Of a stretch of 64,000 nt of DNA, positions 24,069-35,548 are shown piece by piece; positions within the stretch are counted from its first letter, which is position 1, and each line of letters starts with the position of its first letter. A model generated the notes under the pieces. That model made no database searches and had not been told where the DNA came from. It was given only the letters and a program-made list of their open reading frames with translations. This DNA comes from Hydractinia symbiolongicarpus (lineage: Eukaryota; Cnidaria; Hydrozoa; Anthoathecata; Hydractiniidae), in the NCBI RefSeq assembly GCF_029227915.1, contig NC_079878.1:4772001-4836000 (forward strand), read 5' to 3'. Position numbers and translations under genes: made by a program.

Positions 24069-24982
24069 TTAAGATATCTCCACCGCATCAACGAAGAATA
24101 ACGTATAATTTTTGGTATAAGATATTTATTTATACAGATTCATTTTATAATACAGACCACGGATTCTTTCATTTAACATTCTCTCGCCTTGGTTTAAAAA
24201 AGAAGGGCTTTTTATCACACATTAATCAGCATATTTTTGTCATGGTACCAATTTTCCACATCGTTACGAATAAATTTAAAGATGGACACTTCCAAACACA
24301 CCCGTGTAAATAATTAAAAAAATATATTTACAATATAAGAATAATTAAAGGATGCTTTGAAAAAAAAGGTCGATTCCGTCTATTTTTCCAGCTTCAAGAT
24401 TTGCGAGATAAGCCCACAAAACAGCCGACAATGTCAATTCCCACAGCTGACGAATTAAAAAAAGAATCTTATTTGTGAAAGTTTATTATCACGGGTTAAA
24501 AAACCGTGCCTTTAGAAAGCTTTTTAATATAATTTTATGAACTTTTTTTGCGACGCTAAATTTTGTTTCGCGAATTTTATTTCTTTTGAATAGACTCATT
24601 ATGTTCGATTACTAATTACTGTTAATATATTTCTTTTTTAAATAAAAACATAAAAAGATTGACACGCATATACGCGCGCACATAGTTGGTTGTCAATACT
24701 AAAACTACATAATGAACCATTATTTCTTTAAAAAAATAAGTACACGGATCTTTTGTCTTCCTCTAAACTACACTCCAGAGTGCAAAAAAAACATCTCTCA
24801 GAACACAATATGCAACAGTGGCCACGCCCTGTCACGAAGATTCGATGTGATCACTAAAATTGGCTCATAATGTCAAAAAGTAATTGCCAGATATTAATTT
24901 TTGCTTGTTTTAAGCACATATAATTGCAATTTACAAATTCAACCAAATAACATTTCATTGTATAACCCGCCCAGCGAACGTC

Positions 24983-27900
24983 TTATCGAGAAGGCCGCGA
25001 GCCATCCGCAACGACCTCTGTTTTCGGTTTTTCAATTAGTTTACTGGCGGCACTATACTTCGACAGCAAATGAAGGGGCACTTTGGCGTTGCCTATATCG
25101 TAAAACTGGTTCATATTTGACGGTAGAGCAGAGTTCATTAGTGATTGTGTGGACGGTATTTGGCAGTTATTAGCTAGTGGGATGTCGTAATCGTCCAGTC
25201 CAGACATAGACAAGTCATCAAAAGACATTATTTTATCGATGCATGGTGGAGGGATGTAAGGAGCACGATTTAACAGCTCACTCTCCTCAAGAATAGAAGT
25301 AAGATCTCCATCAACGTTGCTAGCCTTTAGTTCGGTATCGATAAACGGTGGTGGAATAAATGGAGACCGCGCAGCAAAGCCTTCGAAATCTTCGAAGTCG
25401 TCTGTTACTTCCAAGAACTCCAAACCGGGCATATCTGAATCGTCTATATCTTGTCCTAGTTCGTCTTCTTCCGACAGCTCGTCGACATGCGGTTTGCGAG
25501 CTTCCACGTATTCCTGTTTGGTGTTAAACAACTTTTTCATCGGCGCCATATGGCGTTCATCTTCTACAGCTCGTGCTCGCTTTCTTATTGGTCTCGATGA
25601 CATCAGCTGTTCGCTTGATAACAGTTGATCTTCAAGTTCTAACCCACTAATGTTAAAAAAAAAAGCTATACAAGAAAAATATCAATACCATACCATACTT
25701 TTATAACACCATAACTTTTAATAATGTTCTTGCTTTATTAAAAAGTAAAATTTGAAAAAAAGAAGGATTCGTGGAGGGAGTGATAACATTCGAGTAATAA
25801 ACGCTGCAAAAAGAGAGTGGGCGAGTAAAAATTCTTCCTCTTTTAAGGCTGATGACGCAATGAACACGAAAAAATAAAAACATCCTCTTTCTAACCTGAT
25901 AACATAATGAACACATATGATGTATTGCGGTTGACCAGTAGTGGACAGATACACCATGTTGGCTTTAGTTTGCATCCATATCCAGCCCCCACTCGTCACC
26001 AGAACACGGTAATAACCACTAACCGCTTGACCTTGTTTCAATACTAAAAGATGAGACATTCAATATATATAACAAAGTAACGTGAAAGTATGTAAGAAAT
26101 AAAAAAACATCACAAGCTAGAAACGATTTCATTAGATTCGCTATAAATTAATTAAAGTGGAGTGATCAATGTTATCAAAAACATTGATTCGATTACTCCC
26201 GATCTCAACTTTTTCTGCTGCTGCTGCTGCGATCCTGCGCTCGCAACTCTCTATCAAGTTACATTTACCCTGTCTCTGGAATTTATATGACCACATGTTA
26301 GCACTTAATGTTATCTGATCGTTTTCTTGGCATACTATTTTTTTATTTTGACCTCCCAGACTTTAATTACTTCTTTGACCATAGCTGACCTTTGTCTGCC
26401 TTTTAATCAACTCTTATCTTTATATCGTTTAACCTCTTTTTCTGTCTCATAGTTGATGCATATCGTTTTAACCCAAACTTGTAAGCTTTAACTTTTAAAA
26501 AAGTTTGCCTTCCAACTCTATGAAATACCACTATATTTTTTTGCCAAACGCATGGCTTTGTTAAATTCGATTTTTTTTATTACAAACATGGACCGAAATA
26601 TACGTACCAGTGTCATGACAGTCCTTCAACACATTGGAGTCGCATATATGTGTGTAGAGATACCACGACGTACCAAGCATCGCTTGTGAACCGTAACCAA
26701 TTATATCGCTGCCACTAGAGTAAAACAAAAAAATAATAATAACCTTGTCAATAATAATACTTTTACGAGCAAAACAACTTAAAAATAAATTAACTATATG
26801 CTTACAGGTTTTCAATTTCAGAGATTTTCATATCCAATGAGTGTTTGGTTATGAACGTCTGGCGGTCAATTGGAACTTCAAAAGTGGCACTTGACAACAA
26901 TGGGCTTCCAACCGCAAGCAAACAGCGTGTCATGGAACTGTCTGATGTTCCAAGTTTGGTTCGATACATCTGAATTGTGCCAGTGCAGTGGACAACCTAA
27001 AATGACATAATGTATGCTAAATTCACAGCCGTATTACTTTGCCTTACTTTTAAGTGTTTTCTACAGTTTTAGGAAATGTAAAATTCAACTATTTTGTATG
27101 ACCACATCAAATAAATGTGTTATAATTTTTGAAAATTTTTAACTTAGGCATAAAACAAACTATTGGCTTACCCGATATATTGAAGCATTGATGTTGACAC
27201 TTTTGCCACGACTTGTCAATGTTGACTTCATTCGCAAGAAAAATGAACGATGTGGACTTTTTTCCAATTCAGATGAGATTGCTAAAAAGTTATCATTTGT
27301 ATTACACAAACCGGTCAGTTAAAAATACTTTCTACATCAATTTTGTAAATTGACAAACCTTGCTTAGGATTTTTTACAAAGTGTGAGTTATCGCCACAGT
27401 AAAGACCATCAAATATCTCCATATCTTCAAGGGGCACTTGCCCTCCCAGTTGCTTGGCTAGATTGTCCTGATCACAAGGGTGCACATATTTGTATATACT
27501 GTGGCCTGTCACTTCAAGCTAAATAAAAAAAGACAGGGAATGTTTATATTGCATGGAAAATATCAATTCTTTACAGCTCCATTTGACACAATTGGCAAGG
27601 GATAAAAATATAGAAATATTTTTATTAAATCATGTTTATTGCTTTTCAGACATAATTTGTTAATGATGGTTGCTAAGGGGCAAAAATGTATACAAGGAAC
27701 TAGTTTTACCACATTAGTTGGTTGTTAGAGAAGTTTAAAGATTATTAAACTCTCAACAACCAACAGGTAACTCGTATCAACTGTAAAATTAGCATTTAAA
27801 TTAGATTTTTGGTCTTTCCTTTTGTGGTTACCATAGCTCCAACATTTATACAAGGAACTAGTTGTACATATCAAATTAGTTAGTTGGCAGGGAGCTTAAA

Positions 27901-28656
27901 GAACCAACTGATCTGAAATCTCATCAATACGGTAAAATAACATATTAAATTACTTTTTTTGCAAATATCTGATAAAGTCATTTGGAGGTTAAACATCAAA
28001 CAACATATTTTTCTCTATGAAATGAGGCTGATAGTATTCTAAGCTTCCACACATTTATATTTCAATTTATCAAAAATGTATAAAATTATCTCGAAATACA
28101 TCAAAGCTTAATTATACCTGTTGTAAGCCGAGATTTTCAGTAACATTTTGTGACATGTACAAACATTGACCATCTTCTGCAAGTACAAATAGAAATCCAC
28201 CCAGTGCGTCTTGAATGCACGATGTGAATTCGTTCAATCCAAACTTTGTCAGTTCTTTTTTAGAAGCTAAAAGTACACAATCAGTTGTCAGTGTCAAAAA
28301 AAAACCAGAATAAAAAACAGCCAGATCATTAAATTTAACGCCTGCTACAAACAATTCAAAATTTCCAGCGAACCCTAGTTGTTTTATCATTTATATATCA
28401 CTCTGTTTTATGTTTTAGCAACTTATTGTACAAACATTCTTGATAAAAGAAATAAAAAATTACCATTCACTTGCTGCAAGACATGTTTGATTTTGATGTA
28501 ACTGTTTGATAATCGCATTACACATAAACGATCTAACTTTTCTGTCATTGACTCGGGCAAGGGGAGCTGGGCAGCCAATTCACCAAACTCATCATTTTGC
28601 TGACCACGACGTTGTCGTGCTGCATCCCTGGACTTTTTTTTCTTTATTTGTTCCAT
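24983..28656 (-). CDS. HIFA: Hypoxia-inducible factor alpha (bHLH-PAS), complete coding region
   Basis: Oxygen-regulated transcription factor subunit that dimerises with ARNT. Coding exons (minus, 5' to 3'): 28658-28464 (ATG at 28656), 28266-28118, 27518-27359, 27281-27172, 26996-26806, 26714-26608, 26043-25896, 25646-24983. All are GT-AG and phases match, giving 573 aa. The bHLH basic region KSRDAARQRRGQQNDEF and ELAAQLPLP...VMRLSNSYIKIK (about 7-62) match HIF-alpha more than SIM or NPAS. PAS-A is about 75-190 (TGHSIYKYVHPCDQ), PAS-B about 225-345 (GWIWMQTKANMVYL, QPQYIICVHYVISG). The last exon carries a basic RKRAR and two related motifs, RSPFIPPPFID and RAPYIPPPCID, with candidate hydroxyprolines Pro448 and Pro482 like the LxxLAP sites of human HIF-1alpha. 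No C-terminal activation motif is seen. Shorter than human HIF-1alpha (826 aa). Confidence 0.95.
26219..26231. repeat. Short (CTG)n run in a HIF-alpha intron
   Basis: Four uninterrupted CTG units in the intron between exons 26714-26608 and 26043-25896. Minor. Confidence 0.7.
27660..27945. repeat. Two diverged copies of a ~120-bp repeat in a HIF-alpha intron
   Basis: 'tacaaggaactagtt' begins each copy (near 27691 and 27849), each followed by 'attagttggttg'- or 'attagttagttgg'-type text and a 'taaag' stretch. The first copy has an internal hairpin (ttggttgttagag / ctctcaacaaccaa). It looks like a small transposable-element fragment. Confidence 0.5.
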
Positions 28657-29855
28657 ACCTATAAATAGTACAAGAACACAGACTAATGTTATACTTGTCA
28701 TCTATAACAGGACTTTAAGATTTTAAAAACAAGCATTAAAAACCTCTTATATTAATATTGAAATTTGATACAGTTTGAAAACAATCAGATTTCTTTAAAA
28801 AAACGTTTTTTAAACCAAACAACAACAACTGAGAGATACTAAACACATTAAAAAATAAAATTAACAAATATTACAAATTCAGAATATTAATGGTATATAT
28901 ATTGTAAAGCACTTGTAGAAAAAGCCACAAAAGTTTTATCACATCTGCTGCTACCATCTTAAAAAATAAATGTTTTCTAATAATATGTGAATTTCTTTCT
29001 ATAGTGTTAGCAGTGCAATTAATTTTAATTACTTCTGTTTAGTCTAATGTGAAAACATTAAAGCTATTTACTTTAAAATTAAAATTTAGAATTTTGTGCC
29101 AAGTAAAACTGAGATATTAGCTTATTGGTTAGATTTTTTTTTCTCCTCAGCATTTATGCAGTGATAAAACCAAGCAGAGGATTTATAAAATAAAAAAAAC
29201 CCTGAAAAATGTGACAACTGAATATCTTATTAAAATTATAAAATATGGAAGAAATAATTATCTCTCAACAAAATTCTAAATATTTCTACAGAGTAATTAA
29301 AAAACATTAATGTTGTTTCAATTCTAGAAAAAAACAATGAAAGTAATATGGCTATAAAATATTAAACAGTGCTCTATACACTAGATATTTGTGGAAGATA
29401 AGGCGCATATATATGTAGCAAAAACTATGCATGGAAGGTTTCACATATGAAGCTAAAAATTAATGTGCAGTTCCACGCCTCTTCTAAAGAATTCTGAGTA
29501 CCCTCTGACAATTTTTTAAAAAAAAGATCAACACGAAGTGATTAATGGACACATATACGCAATCTTTGCTTTCTATGCAAAATTGACCTAGGCAGGGCAT
29601 CTCCCACAAATTTAGGTTGAATTTCTCTGATGTTCTGGGTATTTTTTGAAAAAGTCTTTCTTCCCTGCTCAGGCAGAGACCATAAGGTATGACATAATTA
29701 CCTGGAGAGGAGCTTTTATTATCTTTGTTTTTTTATATTAAAGACAAAATCGACGTCTTGGGTGCTTACCTTAAAATCTCTTCAACAAAAAACCTTCACT
29801 ATGTTAAAGTTAAAGGGAGAGTAACGATAAAAACAAACTACAACACTTAACCCCA

Positions 29856-30100
29856 GTATTATTATTTCACATTCATATTTATACAGGAGATAGCCACTTT
29901 AGCTAAGGGAACACTGTTATCAATGTGGGTCCTGTGTTCTGAATGCATACATTAGGTATGGTATTGCCTACATAATGTATGAGAGATGACATGGTTGATC
30001 CGCAGCTAGGGTAAAGGTACTTGCTAAACATACCAGCACTGTAAGCCAAACCATAGACCTTGTGATTGCAAAGCGAACCCCATACCTATTAGACAATGCA
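29856..30100 (-). mobile_element. tRNA-derived SINE, copy 2
   Basis: Same order and much of the same text as 19705-19972: 'tatacaggagatagccactt', 'aatgtgggtcctgtgttc', 'cttgctaaacat', 'ccttgtgatt..aaagcgaac', and an ATT-rich end (AAT tail on the minus strand). The tRNA-like head is more decayed here. Confidence 0.72.
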
Positions 30101-31644
30101 TTATTAAATCTGGGTCCCAGAAGAAGAAAAATGTTAAAACACAAGAAGGTTTTTGATAATAATTGAGAAAAACAAACAGATAAACTGATCAACAATTCAC
30201 CCAAGGGTAACAACAGCAACAGGCATCATTAGAAGGTTATGCAAATAATTGATAAAAATAGGTTTTGCAATTTTAGTATTTTTTTCATAAAATGATTCGC
30301 AAATATGGCAATTTGAATTGATTTTATATATAATAGTTGTTGCAACAAAATAACCAATGGTCATTGGCCTACAGTGCTCTTAGACAACAGCTTCATTTTG
30401 TGCAAACTGATGTTATATATCTCTCATTCGAACTTACAGTAGACTGAAAATCCACAAACAATAAATTTACAAAAACACAACTATCTGTATTATATATATG
30501 AATTTCAATGATGCTAGGAACATTTTATGAAGAAAAGAAGTGTAAAGTGGTTAGTAAGATTTATTGATTCTCTAACTCGCCAGCTGGGATATTTTAGGAT
30601 TTTCTTTTAAATTGTAACAGTGGATCAGGAAATAGCAGTGGTAATGGAAGAGTTTTAAAAAAACTGTTTTTTTGTATCATTTATTCCATAAATGGCTGTA
30701 ATAAAATCCCACAAAAAATAAACTGAGAGTACAATGACGAAATAGCACCTATCTTCTTCTCGCCAAAATTTAAATGAGAACAATTTAATTGGGGTGGTAT
30801 AGGACAGGTCCTGGCCTTTCCAGGCAGTTACAGACAAAAACCTTAAGAAAAAAAACGCCTGCAGCCGCTCTCACATATATGGCGCTTTCAGTGAGTCAGC
30901 ACCCGCCTAGGGGTAGCTCACCAATGATAAAATTTATGTGTGGTAGACCATGGCATTTGAATAAAATGTTATCTTTGTAATTATTAATTGAATATAAAGT
31001 ATTATGAAACAGATCTGCAAAAAATATTTTGTGCATAAAGTTTATATACATTGAGCAAAATATGCTTTGTTGTTTAAGCTCCAAATGATTGCGTTTTGAT
31101 GATTATATATACAGCGTTGTTTAAGTTCAATATGATTGAGCTTTGGTGGTTTTAAAACAAAATACTGCGTTGTACAGGATTTAAGGTAGCAAAACAAACT
31201 CGTTGCTATTATTTTTTAATGAAGATGTCTATATGATATATTTTTAAGACATATATAAAGTTTTGATCTGCAAATTTTATGTGTAGTATGTGTAAAGATG
31301 TGGGCTCTAGGTGGTGCCAAGTAATTATCATTTTGTCACACAAAAGCATTATTAGGCTTTAAATGAATTTAAATAAATCAAAAAACATCACTCAATAGTA
31401 CAAAAACCTCAAACAATGTTCCGTGAGAAGACATCCACAGGAAAAGACTTCTTTTCACAAACAAATAACATCATGTTGCAATTTATCTATTATACTCACA
31501 TGCATCCTGACAGCCAGGAAAAGAGAAACAGATAGGCCAAATTATGCATACATTTTTTAGAAGATTGAAAATGCATTAGAATTGTTTGTTTTTTTCGTTA
31601 TCTTTTCTGCCTAAGGTCATACTTTGCCAATTTTCGCTTTTAGC

Positions 31645-31825
31645 AATAGTTAGCTAACTATATAACTAAACATTTGGCCCGGTAACAAATTAGCTAGCTA
31701 GCTACACATTAAACATTTCAGTTCAAAACACAGAAAATCTTTTTGAAATTATCCTATGCATATGCAATTATTTGCACGTTTTCAGCTGGCTAGCTAAATT
31801 TCTAGCTAGCTAGCTAGTCAGCAAT
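31645..31825. repeat. TAGC-rich simple repeats
   Basis: Several runs of 'agctagctagct', including 'ttagctagctagctac' and 'ctagctagctagctag', just inside the putative first HIF-alpha intron. Simple sequence; no function inferred. Confidence 0.7.
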
Positions 31826-31883
31826 CTGTTTTCTGATTTCTTTCTTCCTGCCAGTTAAAAAAACACATAAACAAGCTACCTAC

Positions 31884-32000
31884 CAGTGCACTGCTTTTTG
31901 TCTTGGTAATGTTTCGTCAGATAACTACTTTTCAACTACGTTTCCTGAAGAAAATTAAAAACTTAAAATTTTGCAAACACTTCTCTCAATCGTTGTAATA
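31884..32000 (-). other. Possible 5' non-coding exon of HIF-alpha
   Basis: Minus strand reads ...GTGCACTG|GTAGGTAG, a good donor at 31884/31883, and contains no ATG in the sequence just upstream of it. The ATG exon begins with GT-ATG after a 'tatttatag' acceptor, so a non-coding first exon is needed. The transcription start is not visible; the far end given is a guess. Confidence 0.35.
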
Positions 32001-32365
32001 AAATGTTTCTTGTGGGTACCTGTGCACTGGCGATTGTTTATAGCCTTTTCAGTTCGAATTAAAAAAAGTGACGTATAGTAGCCGGTTAATTTTTGTCCGG
32101 ATTTGGAACAATTTTCGGATTGCTATATCTGTACGTCATACACAATATTATAACCAATTAAAAACGAGAAAACATTTTATACCATTCTCGATCCCAGAGC
32201 TCTTTGCAATAAACCTTGTCCATATCACAAAGCAGTCTGGCGCGAGAATTATTTCCTGTGATAGTCAAAACACAGCTTCGTGGACAGTCTTCAAGGTAAA
32301 TATTTAAGAACTCTTTATTTATACATTAAAATAAAATTTTTGGAAAGAAATAAAAAACGGGAGTA

Positions 32366-32427
32366 TAGTCTTTTCTCTATAAATCCTTATTATATATAAT
32401 GGAGATTTATAGAGAAAAAGACTATAG
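32366..32427. repeat. Large hairpin
   Basis: 'atagtcttttctctataaat' and 'atttatagagaaaaagacta' are reverse complements around a short AT centre. Probably a small MITE; ends are not flanked by a clear duplication. Confidence 0.6.
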
Positions 32428-32690
32428 AAAGTATTTAGTACTAACTTCGTCACCATTCTTGTTTAATAAACCCATTTACATTCGGGTTGTCGGAACACTC
32501 GTGGTGTCATGTGCCAAACGTAGAATTGTTTCTTCACCTTGCAGGGTTTATCACTGAGTTGATTGAGCCACCAGCGCACGTTTCTGTGTAGTGCGCCAAC
32601 CGTGTCCACAATGAAACAAAATCTTAAACATTGGACCCACTAAAGTGGAAGAGAGGTATGCCCGGCAAGAAAAAAAGTTTCGGGAGAATT

Positions 32691-32772
32691 GACATCCTCG
32701 TCCCCAGGGTTAGTTGCCTTTGCCAAAGCCGCTAGGCCCGCCTTGATGTCAAAAAACCCTAAGGACGAGGTT
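32691..32772. mobile_element. Palindromic hAT-type MITE copy
   Basis: Left 'atcctcgtccccaggg' and right 'ccctaaggacgaggtt' ends, flanked by GGAGAATT at 32683-32690 and 32773-32780, an exact 8-bp duplication. Confidence 0.8.
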
Positions 32773-32784
32773 GGAGAATTGGAT

Positions 32785-35115
32785 TTTAATGTCTTAATAA
32801 ATCTCAATGTTGGTGGTGGTTGTTTGATCTAGGATTAATGAAATTTCATTATTTTTTTATATTCTTTAAGGACAATATCTCCCCTCTTCCTGCAAGCGGT
32901 GGAGAGAGAGCTACTATCTAAAAGAGCTTGTACGAAGAGAAGCGAAAGTACTTTTTTAGAACTTCTTTATTTGTTCCTCTTTGGCGTACGACAAATCTAA
33001 AAGAGTTAAACTTTAATATATTTTTTCCCTGCTTTATTTGTCTCTTGTATTATTAGCGGAGATCGTTTGCTCTAAAAAAATAAACATCAAAAATCAGGCG
33101 TTTCATACCTTTCTTGGAGCTCAATGCTGCCTCGACAACCCTTTTTTACGTTGCGGAAACATTTTTTCTTCCAGTTTGATTTCTGTGGTGGCTGATTATA
33201 AGTGCCAGGAAGTGAATAGCATTGTTTGAGGTTGAGTACAATGGATGTGTGCAAGCATTTCCATGAAATGTAATACAGGAAATCAATTTGGTTACTTTTG
33301 CATCATATATTGCCTGTCTACAGTTTTGTTGTTTATCAATATTATTCCTTATTTCACAAATTTATTCTTTATACTTGACGAGTAGTTTTCAAACAGGGAG
33401 ATCTCATAAAACAGCAATATCCAAGTCATCGCTGACTGCTTTCTAAGTAAGTAGTAACGTTCGAAATAACTATAATGGTAGCCTTATAAAGATCATGAAA
33501 AAAGTTTTAACGAAATCAAGCTAAAACACGTCCGTCTTTATTTATCGACAACAATAGTGCTGCAGTCGCTTAACGAGAAAAAATTTTTATGCAAAAAAAA
33601 AAAAAAAATACTAGCAAATGTATAGTTGCACGGATTGTTTCTTGTTTCGTCCATTATCAGAAAGAGTTTTCTTTTATTTTAAAACCATTTTTACCACATC
33701 TTTGTTATTGTTTGCAACATAATTGCAAGTAAAGTAAAGAGAAGCAAAATGCCGCTGTAAGAGAATATGTTATGTAGATTTTTATAACCACATTGAAAAA
33801 AACACATAAAAAATTGCGGCACATATATTTGCCTTTTCAAGTATATCTAAAAATTGCACTCTAAAATTCGTGGCCCATAAAATTTGCATATTGGAAGGGT
33901 TCCAAACTCGTTCCCAGCTGTTCTTAGTTCCGTCCCAATGAGAAAACCTAAAAAGCGTTGGGAACGAGTTTGACTACCTTCCAAAAAGAAATAAAGCTGG
34001 TAATGGTATTGAAAAGAATAATTTAATATTAAAAGTTTGTAAACAATAAACTTTCTCGGTGCTTAGTAATTGACATAAATAAACTAAATATCCCACAACA
34101 TCGTATCATTGTGTCATCTTGACGTCACCAGTGTTGCTTAGCAACAAATATAATTGATTAGATGCATCAAGTAATTCGTACTTTGCGGGGAGATTTGCCA
34201 ACACGGAAAAAGTGGTACCATTTTGTACATGAGGAATATTTGATGCTTTGTTTAGTAAGAATATTAATCATTCATATTAATTTTCTCAATTGTCTAAAAG
34301 TGAAAAAAGCCAAGCTCGTTGCTAGGGCGTTTTGTTGCGACGGGTCACTACGCCAGAAAATTACAACTAAAAATAAAGTCGGCTAATAGCTTCTAACGGA
34401 GATGCTTATTTATTACACTCCAACCCAATATTATTTCACCGTCGTTACGAAAACAGATGATCCCCAAAGGTCGTCATGACACATTCTTAAAAGGATTAAG
34501 CAAAAAACGCTGCGATTTTTTGCAGAAATTAAACCTATTCTTACAAATTTTGGCAACCATTTAATTTCGAGATGGAGTAAATTAATTATTTTTGCGGAGT
34601 ATTTAATTTAGCGATAGCAAAAATATCTTAAATTTGACGTGCATTTAATTTGGCGATGGCCATTTTGACTTAAATATGACGTGTATGAATGGGCAGTTGT
34701 GAAAAACCAAGATTGATGGCATCTGCGATTCCAGCTGCCTTCCACCCGCTATCAATGATTTCCTCTCCCTTAAAAGTTTTTTTTTTTTACCTTTGTGATT
34801 CTATTATTTCTGCCCTTGTTCTAGGAGCCCTCATTATTTAAGAGTTTTCGTCTTTTAAAACTTGGAAATAACTTTCGCGATTTTTAGAAAAAGTTGCTTT
34901 TTCGCGAAAATAAATTTCGCGAGTTTTAGGTTAAATCTTTTACCGGGCAGAAATTTTCGCGATAGGAGCCAAAATCGCAAAAATTTCTGCCCGCAAAAAT
35001 TTCTGTCTTTAAAGTAACAACTCCCCATCATCCGTGCTAAAACATCACTGAAAAAACTAGCTGGATATTTACCTGTTTGCAAACAAAAATTTATCGGAAA
35101 AAGAGCACTTGTAAT
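32785..35115. other. Intergenic stretch without recognised gene
   Basis: AT-rich. Contains an A-run (33592-33609), a decayed palindromic MITE at 33908-33972 ('ctcgttcccag' / 'tgggaacgag'), and a hairpin at 34953-35001 (arms 'gggcagaaatttt' / 'aaaatttctgccc'). No convincing gene. Confidence 0.5.
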
Positions 35116-35120
35116 TGATA

Positions 35121-35548
35121 AGGTTCCCTCCCGCTAAAAGTCAAGTTGAGCTCATATTAAAGATCTTTGAAAGTTGTCTAGAAATCTTTTTATTTTTTTG
35201 AAAAATCTTTATCCGTTCTCGAGATATTTGTCTTTAAAATAGCGCTAATTATGCGAAATTGTGACGTCATGAGTATTCATTGAGCATAATTATGGTAACT
35301 AAATAAAAAAAATTTTTTACAATGTTCAAAACACGTCAAAGTAAATGGCCAGAAAACATGGCTTTTCAAAAATGTTAAATTAACTCCCTTGCAGAGCATA
35401 CTCATGACATCATGCATAATTAGTGAATCTTCTTGGTCCAAATTCTAAAGAACCAATCAAGAATTTTAAAAAATATATTCAAATTCCCAGACAACCTTTC
35501 AAGCTCTTTCATATGAGCTCAACTTGATTTTTCATAGGAAGGTAACCT
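35121..35548. mobile_element. Foldback element with long diverged inverted repeats
   Basis: The first ~65 bp ('aggttccctcccgctaaaagtc' then 'aagttgagctcatat') and the last ~65 bp are reverse complements with scattered mismatches, down to 'aggttacct' on the complementary strand at the right end. No ORF inside and no clear target duplication. A related arm is at 1-115. Confidence 0.65.

Larger units (their letters stand above)
28661..31883 (-). other. Putative first intron of the HIF-alpha gene
   Basis: AT-rich, without any long ORF of note. Contains the SINE copy at 29856-30100 and TAGC-rich simple sequence at 31645-31825. It would join the acceptor before the ATG exon to a possible donor at 31883. 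Confidence 0.5.

Noticed and set aside
24983-28656. SIM or NPAS family instead of HIF-alpha
   Set aside because: VMRL in helix 2 and the APYIP-type motifs in the last exon point to HIF-alpha.
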